Assembly: GCF_025398315.1 (NCBI RefSeq)
Contig: NZ_JAODOQ010000001.1
Coordinates: 1,860,001-1,924,000, forward strand
Length of the DNA: 64,000 nt
Origin: Shewanella phaeophyticola
GTDB lineage: Bacteria; Pseudomonadota; Gammaproteobacteria; Enterobacterales; Shewanellaceae
Direction: 5' to 3'
The notes beneath the pieces were generated by a model that ran no database searches, was not told the origin of the DNA, and saw only the letters and a program-made list of their open reading frames with translations. A program made the position numbers and the translations under genes. Shown piece by piece: positions 10,172 through 19,150 of this stretch. The stretch's first letter is position 1. The number at the start of each line of letters is the position of its first letter.

Positions 10172-10434
10172 TTTGTGTTGTTGTTAATTATGCAATATTT
10201 ATTACTTTTAATTTACACAATGGGCAGTATGGTAATCCCCCCTAAAAATAGTAGATTTCAAACTAGTCGTCATTTTATTCAAGTAAAACAGTTTAGCCTT
10301 TTCCGTGAACGCTCACTTATAGAGTTAATCGGTTTAGATTCGTCCAAAATTTAAGCTGGTATTGATTTTAAGGGAGGGTTACATAAGCTCTATAAACTGA
10401 GCTGTAAAAGTGTTATTTCCCTTAGTATGTTTAC

Positions 10435-12289
10435 CTAAAATACACTGTTATGTTTTACTCTACCACTTTGTATAGTTTCAACGTTTTGTACGATCGAATC
10501 GGTTAGCTCTTGAGAGTAATCACCTCGTTGATAGAGCAAGATTAACGTGTCATCTAGCTCGATATCAAATAGCGTACAAATTTCTGCCATATCTTCGATG
10601 TCCATCGCACGCTTGTAGGCGTCCATTTGTCCTGACAAATTATAAATACTAAAGATACTGGCCATCACTCGTTTATCTTCGGTTTTCTCACCACCGCCAG
10701 GATTAACAATGCGGTTGAATTCGACTAATTCACCATTATTTAAGCACTGAGTAAAATGTTGTGCCCTAGATTTCGCACAACTAGGTGTGTAGTCATTATA
10801 AGTGACACCATTAACCCATTGAGCCTTAATCCAGTTTTGATGATCACCACGTAATGCGCGACCTTTTTTGCGAAATGGCTGCATCATTGTCGAGAAGTTC
10901 TTGCCGAATAAGCTGAATCACGCTTAGTAATTCAGGGTCTGTAGTCAATGCACTATAATCGAAGTCTGAATCAGTAAGCTTACCAGGTACGACAATGTAA
11001 CCTTTGGTTAAGTATGTTTTTGAGTCATTAAGCTTTCTGGTTACGATAGTTTCTATTGTTGGTGTAACAACAGTGCCTCTGTCGAATCCTCGGACATCAT
11101 ACTTAGCACAAATTTGTTCAAATACGTCCTGAAGTCCTTCAAACTCTTTGTCCTTATCTCGGGACTCTAAATGCTCTAATAACTCACTGTATGCTCGAAC
11201 CGCATCTAGATTGGTATAGTGTTTTGCCTGTGTATTTTGATGATAGCCACATGCACGACCAATGTTGGCCTGGATTACTGCTGCAATGTTGGCAATACTA
11301 CTGTCCCAGGTATTGATTAATGTCTCTTTCATTTCCTGACCAAAATTAACACCAGCGCGGAATCCTGCGACAGTAATAGCAATCAGTTTTTCATCAAATA
11401 GACTCGCCGTTTCAAACTCTCTTTTTAAATCATCAATGGAGCAGAGTTCATGATCCTCAACACCGACTAACTTTTGGCCAACTATGTGAATTTGGTCTTC
11501 ATCAATACCATTTTTGAGTAAGAGCTGTTTTGCCAACTTTGCTTGACTACTTGGAACTCTGACGAGAGACCAACCAGTACCCACATGTTCTTTAAATTGC
11601 TTAATAAAGCGCTTTCTCATCAGCGATTCTTCACAGAAATCTCGGTGACTCTCATCAAGTTTAATAATCTGGTTGAAGCGATACATCTGGCGAATACCAT
11701 GATATTCGCTACTTGTCTGATGAAATACGAGGGAGGTATTAAAGTTATGGTGTAAAATGGAGTCTGCACCCGCAGCATAAAGAGCGCTGAATGGTGTTGC
11801 GGAAACAAAAGCAACTCGGCAATGAATATTATCCTTTTCTAAGTAACTGAACACTTTATCATAACGGACACTGTCGCTACTTGAACCGTAGTGACATTCA
11901 TCAATGATAATAAGTTGTGGCTGTTGATGTTTAAAATCCGCTTTTAGGGCTGTTTCGAAGTTGGTAAAGTTGCTTACAACGACATTTTTACATGGAGCTA
12001 AATCTTTTTTAGCTTGTTCTTGAAGGGCTATATCAGCCATGGTGACTAGGTAAAGTGTATCTTTTAACTTTTTTCTATCACTAATGAATTCATCAGAAAG
12101 TGATAGTCGTTGTAACCCTGCTAATGCTAAAGCAATCCCAGATTTTCCTGATTGCATCTCTGCTGCAATGACAACCGCTCTTGAGCCCGAATTAAATTTA
12201 AAGAATGTACTATGAGCCGCATTTCGCTGGTGTTCGAATGTATGTTCTTGAATTGTTTTTTCAACATAGAGCCGATGATTTTGCGCCAT
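10435..12289 (-). pseudogene. SF2 DEAD/DEAH-like helicase, first of two tandem paralogues, frameshifted
   Basis: It starts at 12289 (ATG, AAGG nine bases upstream). Walker A is AEMQSGKSG at about residue 44, with LIIIDECHYGSS (DECH box) at about 135, motif III SATPFSALY and a motif VI-like QANIGRACGYH. The C-terminal 150 residues (10435-10887) are in another frame. Comparison with the neighbouring paralogue (MRGKTKNWIKAHW versus LRGDHQNWIKAQW) places a one-base shift at about 10870-10890. Corrected, it is about 615 aa. The substrate and function are unknown. The tandem arrangement with its relative suggests two partners rather than simple redundancy. Confidence 0.7.
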
Positions 12290-12336
12290 TGTATGTACCT
12301 TAATTCAGGTTGGGGGAGAGATTCCCCCCTTTATAT

Positions 12337-14334
12337 TTAGTAGATAAGCTCAGCGGTATCAGAGAAATGAGATTCATCACTGAGTTCGCCTGATTTTGCA
12401 GGTAATTTATTGTGTTCTTTTTTGAGCAGTGAACGTTCGAGATCGTATTCTCCGCGTTTATAAATAACGAACATTGTGTCATCTCGTTCAATACCAAAGT
12501 GATCGCACATCTCCCATACATCCTCTGTAGTCATGATTTTTTTATCAACCTGCCTACGGGATATGTTGTAGATGCTAAATATAGAGGCTGTAATGAGTTT
12601 GTTTTCTGACAACTCGCCAGAGCCTGGTGCTACCACGCGATTAAATTCAAGATATTCACCTTGATCAAGCATCTGCGTGTACATAATGGTTTTCTCTTTT
12701 TGTGTGCCATCTACACGAGCTTTTTCTGGGTTGTTGTAACTGTCACCATTGATCCAATGCGCCTTGATCCAGTTTTTGGTTTTGCCCCGCATGGCTCTAT
12801 TGCCTTTAACACTTGGAGCACCTTTAGCAGTAAATTCATTCCTTATTAAATCAATGGCCTGCAAGATATGCTTGTCGTCAGTATAGTGACTAAAATCTGA
12901 ATCATGGTCTAGTAACTTTGCGGGAACTGCTATGTAATTACTGGTCTTGTAAGTTTCAACATCTCCGATGGGACGACGGCGTTTGTATTTTATAGTCAGT
13001 CCAACATCTAATCCATTTACTTGATATTCTTGGCAAACATCTTCAAAAAATTCTTTCAAACCATCGAAATCTGAAGCGGCTGATTCTGAACATGTTTTTT
13101 CTAGATGGTCTAAAATGGCAGCATAAGCTTCAGCTGCATTTATATTTGTATAGTGCATAGATGAGTTATTACCATGATAACCACAAGCTCGCCCAATGTT
13201 AGCCTGTACGACAGCAGCGACACTTGCAACAGTACTGTCCCAGGTTGATATCAGATTATTCTTCATCATGGCGCCAAAATTAATTCCGGCTCTTGCTCCA
13301 GCCACAGTAATTGCGATTAGTTTATCTCCAAATAACTGTGCATCATCAAACTCTTTTTTAAAACGTTCAATACTGCAATGTTCATCTTCAGGTACACCGC
13401 TCAGAGAGTTACCTAATATGTAAACTGAATCTTCTGCCACACCCTGTGAGATCATGAATTCTTTAGCATTCATTGCACTGCCTGCCGGGACGCGAACTAA
13501 AGACCAACCTACGCCTTGATGTGCTTTAAACTGGTTAATGAAAGCATCTCGCTCATCAGAAGGGTAAAGAAAGTTTCTGCTGTCACCTTCTAAGCTTTGA
13601 ACTTTACCATTATTAAGCATTTCTCTAACGCCATAGTACTCGTTGCTTGTTTTGTGGAAAACTAAGCGAGTGTTGAAGTCTCGGCGAAGAATAGAATCTT
13701 TTAGTGCTTTTTCAGCAATTTCATTAGCTTCTTTTAATAGCTTGTTGTCTTGTTCAGATTCGGCTTCAGCTTGAAGCTCTAGAGCTTCTTCATATTCTGT
13801 TTCTGCGCCATACAATGCACCAAAAGGGGTTGCAGAAATGAACACCACTTTACATGAGTCATTTTCCTGCTCTAAGTAATCAAAAATTTTGCTATATCGA
13901 ACGGCTGAAACATTTGAACCGTAGTGACATTCATCAATAATTATGAGTTTAGGTGGATTTCCTTTGAATTCGTTCTCAAGTGCTTTTTCAAAATTTACAA
14001 AGTTGCTAACGATGACATTTTTCGCAAGTACTAAGTCATCTTCAGCTTGCTCTTTCAACGCTGTATCTGGCATGGTCACGAGATAGAGTGTGTCTTTAAG
14101 ATGTTTTCTTTCGCAGATCTCTTGATCGCTAAGGCTTAAACGCTGTAAGCAACATAAGGCAAGAGCAATACCAGACTTTCCAGCTTGCATTTCTGCAGCG
14201 GTAACAACAGCTCTTACAGCTCCAGTAAGAGCAGAAAATGTTTTTGTAGCCGCATCAACCTGGTGGGCATGTAAAGCATCACTCTCAAGAATTTCGTTGA
14301 TAAGTTGGCGATGTTGTTTTGATTTATGGTTCAT
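12337..14334 (-). CDS. SF2 DEAD/DEAH-like helicase, second tandem paralogue, intact
   Basis: The protein is about 665 aa from ATG 14334, preceded by AAGGA; in-frame ATGs at 14346 and 14370 are alternatives. It has Walker A AEMQAGKSG, LIIIDECHYGSN, SATPFGALY and QANIGRACGYH, with the same domain order as the downstream paralogue. It also has an extra charged insertion of about 35 residues after motif III (rich in EAEAESEQDNK). The C-terminal domain (NWIKAHWINGDSYNN onward) is shared only with the paralogue and I do not recognise it. It lies 47 bp upstream of the other helicase on the same strand, probably as one transcript. The two genes diverge from the CoiA-like gene. Confidence 0.7.
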   Translation of the reverse strand: MNHKSKQHRQLINEILESDALHAHQVDAATKTFSALTGAVRAVVTAAEMQAGKSGIALALCCLQRLSLSDQEICERKHLKDTLYLVTMPDTALKEQAEDDLVLAKNVIVSNFVNFEKALENEFKGNPPKLIIIDECHYGSNVSAVRYSKIFDYLEQENDSCKVVFISATPFGALYGAETEYEEALELQAEAESEQDNKLLKEANEIAEKALKDSILRRDFNTRLVFHKTSNEYYGVREMLNNGKVQSLEGDSRNFLYPSDERDAFINQFKAHQGVGWSLVRVPAGSAMNAKEFMISQGVAEDSVYILGNSLSGVPEDEHCSIERFKKEFDDAQLFGDKLIAITVAGARAGINFGAMMKNNLISTWDSTVASVAAVVQANIGRACGYHGNNSSMHYTNINAAEAYAAILDHLEKTCSESAASDFDGLKEFFEDVCQEYQVNGLDVGLTIKYKRRRPIGDVETYKTSNYIAVPAKLLDHDSDFSHYTDDKHILQAIDLIRNEFTAKGAPSVKGNRAMRGKTKNWIKAHWINGDSYNNPEKARVDGTQKEKTIMYTQMLDQGEYLEFNRVVAPGSGELSENKLITASIFSIYNISRRQVDKKIMTTEDVWEMCDHFGIERDDTMFVIYKRGEYDLERSLLKKEHNKLPAKSGELSDESHFSDTAELIY

Positions 14335-14489
14335 GTCTTTGTTCATCCTTGAATTCAATAAAATACACATAATATAGTTTACTTGATAAGTTCGATTAAA
14401 TTAATATTAATCATAGAATTATCAATATTTTTTGATAAGAAACACAATACGCTTCAAATTAAATGATCTTAAGGTCAAAGGATTGATTT

Positions 14490-15356
14490 ATGTTGCTTGG
14501 TATACCTTTTGGACGAGATAAAAACACTGGCGAATGGAAAGACGTAGCAGAAGTGACACGTGGTATAGACTGTAATTGTGTATGTCCTTCATGCAAATTG
14601 CCTTTATCTGCACGTCATGGTGATGAACGAGAATGGCATTTTGCGCACCATACTCGAAATATTTCAAAAGAAGATATAGTTGATTGTGAATTCTCATTTC
14701 AGGTGTCTTTACGGATGATGATTCATCAATTATTTATTGATGGTCTTGCACTAAAAGTTCCAGGTTACAATCAACATATCACGGTTCCCAGACAATTAAA
14801 TAATTCAATTGATTCAATAGTCACAATTACAGGTGAACGATTGATTAACACCCGAGAAGTTAACTACAGTATTGACTCAATTTTTCTAGGGCAACAAGTT
14901 GATGTAATATTTAATTTTGGAACTGCAACGCTAATCGTATATTTATCGTATCGTGGTAGAGAGTTTCCTTTTAGTAAACGGCTGTTAAAAAATGCTAAAG
15001 CTGGAGCATTAATCTTTGACCTCGAAAAGTTGACTCAGATTTTCTACCGTAAACCTTTTACTGATGAAGATCAGCTTGGAACTGCAAGGACACAATTGTT
15101 AGGTTGGTTGAAATCAAGTATTGAAGCTAAATCTTGGTACTATCACCCAAGGGAGGATAAGTTAATAGATGACAGAAATAACGAAATTAATGAAGCTCTT
15201 CGAAATAAAAAATCAGCCACTAATCATTTTACAATACCTGCGCATAAACTCTCAAAATGTAAATGTTTAGGATGCGGACACACATTTACTGGTTATAAAA
15301 ACATAGCTAATTCATGTCCTAATTGTAAAACACACCTTTATGTTAGTAACTTCTAG
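14490..15356 (+). CDS. CoiA-like nuclease-family protein with two zinc motifs
   Basis: The protein is 288 aa. The N-terminus has the zinc element of CoiA-like proteins: C32-P-S-C35, then ARHGDEREWHFAHH. A beta-rich core follows (NYSIDSIFLGQQVDVIFNFG, then LIVYLSYRGR). It fits the restriction-endonuclease-like CoiA core with an Asp before the strand, but I cannot confirm a full catalytic set. The C-terminus carries a second zinc ribbon, CKCLGCGHTFTG then SCPNC. CoiA proteins were named from competence, but CoiA-like proteins are frequent in defence islands. The gene is divergent from the tandem helicases across a 155-bp AT-rich gap that probably holds both promoters. Confidence 0.65.
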   Translation: MLLGIPFGRDKNTGEWKDVAEVTRGIDCNCVCPSCKLPLSARHGDEREWHFAHHTRNISKEDIVDCEFSFQVSLRMMIHQLFIDGLALKVPGYNQHITVPRQLNNSIDSIVTITGERLINTREVNYSIDSIFLGQQVDVIFNFGTATLIVYLSYRGREFPFSKRLLKNAKAGALIFDLEKLTQIFYRKPFTDEDQLGTARTQLLGWLKSSIEAKSWYYHPREDKLIDDRNNEINEALRNKKSATNHFTIPAHKLSKCKCLGCGHTFTGYKNIANSCPNCKTHLYVSNF

Positions 15357-15661
15357 TTTAGTCGTAAGCCGTCAAATTGTATAAATAGAAACTATCGGTT
15401 ATGTGAAAGATGTTCAATTTTTACTAACTAGGGTAGGGGTCACAGCAAGTCACTTCTAAAAACTAATTTGGGCACATGGGCACAAGTTTGGGCACAAATG
15501 ATGTTAACTTTGATTTTTACCGCGTATAAGCATATCAATTTATTTATTGATTGAAATGTTGTGCCTGTTTGAATATATTTTAAGATAGTAGTTTTTAATT
15601 TGGTTTGGGCACAGAGTAAAGTGATTTTTAATGAGGTAAAGCATTGAATTAAAGCTAGAAA
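15357..15661. other. Gene-free stretch with GGGCACA repeats beside tRNA-Val
   Basis: I see no convincing gene here. The sequence GGGCACA occurs four times, three of them within 30 bp (about 15466-15496) and once near 15604, three of the four preceded by TTT. Short direct repeats beside a tRNA attachment site can be integrase arm-type sites, but this is only a suggestion. Confidence 0.4.
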
Positions 15662-15738
15662 TGGTACACCCGAGTGGACTCGAACCACCGACCCCTACCA
15701 TGTCAAGGTAGTGCTCTAACCAGCTGAGCTACGGGTGT
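15662..15738 (-). tRNA. tRNA-Val (anticodon GAC)
   Basis: This is a complete cloverleaf on the minus strand with an encoded CCA (plus-strand TGG at 15662). The acceptor stem pairs ACACCCG with CGGGTGT. The anticodon stem is CTACC/GGTAG around loop TTGACAT, which gives anticodon GAC and valine. The T arm contains GGTTCGAGTCC. A partial second copy lies 50 bp upstream of its 5' end, so the locus was probably a tandem pair of tRNA-Val genes. Confidence 0.95.
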
Positions 15739-15787
15739 ATTGTTTACTTTTTAATAAAATCTCAATGTTTAAACTCTTTGAGAAGAG

Positions 15788-15833
15788 TGGTACACCCGAG
15801 TGGACTCGAACCACCGACCCCTACCATGTCAAG
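15788..15833 (-). repeat. Truncated tRNA-Val copy: probable attachment-site junction of an island
   Basis: These 46 bp are identical to positions 15662-15707 of the intact tRNA-Val. They run from the CCA end through the anticodon loop. Identity stops exactly at the 5' edge of the anticodon loop, and unrelated sequence follows at 15834. Tyrosine recombinases often cross over in the anticodon loop. The simplest reading is that the upstream member of a tandem tRNA-Val pair was split by an element whose recombinase genes begin at 16040. The missing 5' half was not found in the window, so the far end may lie outside it or be lost. Confidence 0.75.
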
Positions 15834-16039
15834 ACGTGTTAAATTTAATTTTAGTAAATCTCTCCAAACTCTACATTTCAGCTGTATCCCTTTATTAATC
15901 TCATTTTAGTATCGTAATCAGTATCTCATTTTCGATAATTTAAGCGAATATTCGCAATATTTTTGCTTGAAGTCGGCGCGATTTAGGCACAATATGAAAA
16001 TGTCGAAATTGACCACTATTTTGTCATTTAGGGGGAGTG

Positions 16040-16618
16040 ATGAACGTACATGCTGAGCATTTCAATAAGAGTTTAGATAAGTTGCTAGTCGACGTTAAAC
16101 TCGAGATGGTTGCATTTAATCAAATTCAACTTGAGCGTTCGCTTAAAACCTTCTGTGAATCGTTTAACCTTCTTAGCACTCTAAAACCAAGTTCAGATGA
16201 TAGCGTCGAATCCCCCGCATCAATATTGCTCGACTCATATCAAGCACCCTTGTTAGCAAGTAAAACTGAGGCTGGTTATTATCGTTTAATTTCTGGATTA
16301 TTGACCTATCAAAAGCTATGTAAAATATATGCTGGTGATGCCAAAGCTCCAGTACCTTGCATTGTGTTACCTCGGCGCCCTAATAAAGACACACTCCATT
16401 TATTAATGCTCAATGATATTGTTAGGCCGTTATTAAAACAGTTTGTTAATGTCACAGGTGATTCAATCACTCAATCTCTATCTGAATGGTTTGTCACTGA
16501 TGAACACCCATCAGTTTTTAACTCCCCACAATGGCAATCGCTGTTTCCAATGATAAAAACCAAAACACAATTGTGCGAGTGGTTACATGTCAGCACTAAA
16601 ACGGTCAGATTAAAATGA
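16040..16618 (+). CDS. First gene of the recombinase module; possible DNA-binding accessory protein
   Basis: The protein is about 192 aa. ATG 16040 follows a GGGGGAG Shine-Dalgarno; GTG 16037 is possible. I recognise no named family. The C-terminal end reads KTQLCEWLHVSTKTVR, which looks like a helix-turn-helix recognition segment. The stop overlaps the next start (ATGA), so it is the lead gene of a four-gene operon with two large tyrosine recombinases. It starts about 200 bp from the truncated tRNA-Val. It could help recognise the attachment site or regulate the recombinases. Confidence 0.55.
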   Translation: MNVHAEHFNKSLDKLLVDVKLEMVAFNQIQLERSLKTFCESFNLLSTLKPSSDDSVESPASILLDSYQAPLLASKTEAGYYRLISGLLTYQKLCKIYAGDAKAPVPCIVLPRRPNKDTLHLLMLNDIVRPLLKQFVNVTGDSITQSLSEWFVTDEHPSVFNSPQWQSLFPMIKTKTQLCEWLHVSTKTVRLK

Positions 16619-19150
16619 CAAGTCTCAAACAACATTTAATAGAGCATATATGTCTATATTGCGAACTCAAAATGCCGCAAATTGGCAAAGACGAAGTGAG
16701 TGAAGATCTAGATGAATTTGTTGAGCGTATATTCGCCCCAGAATCTCTCGGGGGACTTAAACAAGTAATTCGAATGATAGATGGTATACGAAATATATCT
16801 TTTAACTCAGCACAATCGATAATGAAAGAGTTGCATTTGGCAACCTATATTTTTGATGCATTGCACAAGTATAGTTTTGATATCGAGGATCGTTATATCA
16901 GCAATGAATATCACCGGACCAAGTATCAAAAAGGGTGGTGCAGTGAATATCCCTTTTATGTTGTATTGCTTAAATCTTATGAGTACAACCTGACGATAAA
17001 ATCATGCGAATTATTTGCTACATTCATCAAGCACTATTACTCAGTGTTAGATACCCTCAGAGACAAAGACTTAGCAAGGGAATCTTCAACCAGGGAAGAA
17101 GATGCCTGTTCTAATTTCAGGCTTTTCATGAGAACCACTGCCCCAGAACTGAATTTTGTACGCGAGACAATACCAAATACATCGGCCGATTCACCAACGG
17201 CCATTGCCCACCAACTAGATCAATATCTTACAAGTAAAGAAACATGGCCATATCTACCACATAAAAATTATCTTCGAACACTGTGTCATTTCTTTTCAAA
17301 TGATTGGAAACCTGCAAAACATATCACTCGAAGAAGACCTGCAATTGATAGAGTACCTAAACGTTATGCAGATCCCATTGCGATCCCGATTGTCGGCGCG
17401 CATGATGACATATTCGCATTGATCCCTGACGAACCTTTAATACCTAACAGTGAAGGTTTAAATGATGATGATCAATATGCTGCTCAGACATTTGTGATTA
17501 ATAACCGTGACGTTGATACAAAACGTGATAAAACAGAACTACTCGACACAGCTATTCCTTTCAATAAGCACGTACAAAAGCGAACAACTATTGATGTTAC
17601 CGCAAGTGTTCGTCGCTCTCATAATATGGGTATACAAAATACACAATTATTAATGCCTGAAGAGCTTAACTTCTTCATTGAAAAATTAATCTTGATGGGG
17701 CATCGACCAGCCAACCGCGAGAATGGCGATAGTGATTTGGCTAATGTTATTGCTAAGTAAATCTATAGAAGAAATACAAAGCTTAGTCGTGTTTACAGAC
17801 TTATCTAAAAAACAGCAGGGCTTGTATGTCGATGATCTTGGGCAAGGGTGGTGGTTCTTCTATATTAGCCATTCAGCAAAGGCTAAGCTGGATAACGAAG
17901 GGTTAAGGGAAGTCAAAGAGGAGGTATTTACGCCATGCCCCTCGTTTTTACTAAAACTCATAGTTGAAAATCGGGTGGCTCAATTAACCGACCCATCCTT
18001 AAGGAAAAAGATTCAAAAATAATTACGAGTTCAGTCGTGCGAAAACTAAAAAAGCTATCAGATCGACATGCTTCAGGCCGCGTAAGTGTCCGACGATTGA
18101 TTAACTTTGTTAGTTATTATCTTAATTCAACTGATGTTATCGATCCTATTTTTATCGACTATAGCTATGCAGTTCATATGTACACGACTCGTGTTGCGAG
18201 AAGTTACGCGAATGTCAGGGATCATTTTAGAACCGAGCAACTCTCCAAATTATGGCAAAATGTTGAACAAGATATTCAACGGTACACGGGCAAACCACTA
18301 CCGATTTCATTATTTGAGCTTCGACATTTTGATCAAACTAATCCCTTCTTGGGGTCATCATTCACACCGGCAAATGATGCCATATCAACCTTAATTAACT
18401 CGTTAACAAAGCGAGTGTCAGCGTCTATACCTGGTTTTCAACATCGATTGCTAGATATGATTGAATATCATAATGCATTTACCGCTTATACAGCTTGGAT
18501 GTTGCTATTTGGAACGGGCTATAGAGCGGCTTGGAATCCGTTACCGACATTTGCCATATTTTTACCGTCATTAAATTTAATGGGTATAAGTGATAAAGAC
18601 GATTCTGACTTTAGTCATTCTCGTATCGTCGCAGTGCCCAATGTTTTAGTGTCTCAACTGAACGAATATAAACGTCACTTAGGATGTTTACGTTCATTGT
18701 TGCGCGTGTTATTGCCAAAGATGTGCAGCATGATTGACAACATAGTTGACGTTGAGCAAAACGTGTTGAGTTTTAATCATTCTCAGGCAACACAATGGTA
18801 CAAAGTCATCCGTAATTCACGTAAAGAACAAGATCCTTTCTTTTTTAAATAGACAAGGCAATAGTGTTGTAGCGACAAATTTATCACCATCACAGCTTGT
18901 TAACTATTGTAAAAACACAATACAACTGCCTGCTAATGCTGGACGACATTGGTTGAAATCTCATTTACTAGAGAAAAATATTTGTCCTGAGTTAATCAAT
19001 TTCCAAATGGGTCATTGGCAAGCCGGAGAAGTGCCATTAGGTCATTATTCAGCTTTAAGCCATGTTGAAGCCATTAATGAAATTGTCCCTGTGCTTGATG
19101 AGTTATTTGAGGAGGTTGGATGGAAATTATTAAAGTCCGTCATTTCATAA
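16615..19150 (+). pseudogene. Large tyrosine recombinase, second gene of the module, three frameshifts
   Basis: Four frames (16615-17760, 17723-18022, 18037-18852, 18953-19150) join into one protein of about 845 aa. Breaks lie near 17730-17755, 18015-18025 (AAAAATAATT) and 18840-18850 (run of T). Catalytic elements are in the C-terminal third: a TGYRAAW arginine box, AGRHWLKSHL and MGHWQAGEVPLGHYSAL, which supply the Arg, His/Arg, His/Trp and Tyr positions. The long N-terminal region has no recognisable domain. It overlaps the first gene by 4 bp and the next recombinase by 31 bp. Large, tightly linked recombinases of this kind are known from multi-integrase island modules such as GInts. The exact family is not certain. 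Confidence 0.65.

Noticed and set aside
12311..12330. GGGGGA/TCCCCC hairpin between the two helicase genes as a terminator
   Set aside because: On the minus strand, the direction of transcription, no run of T follows it, so termination is not supported.
15425..15445. GGTAGGGGTC, a 10-bp match to the tRNA-Val sequence, as a possible second attachment site
   Set aside because: It is inverted relative to the tRNA and to the 46-bp copy, and too short; an attachment repeat should be direct.
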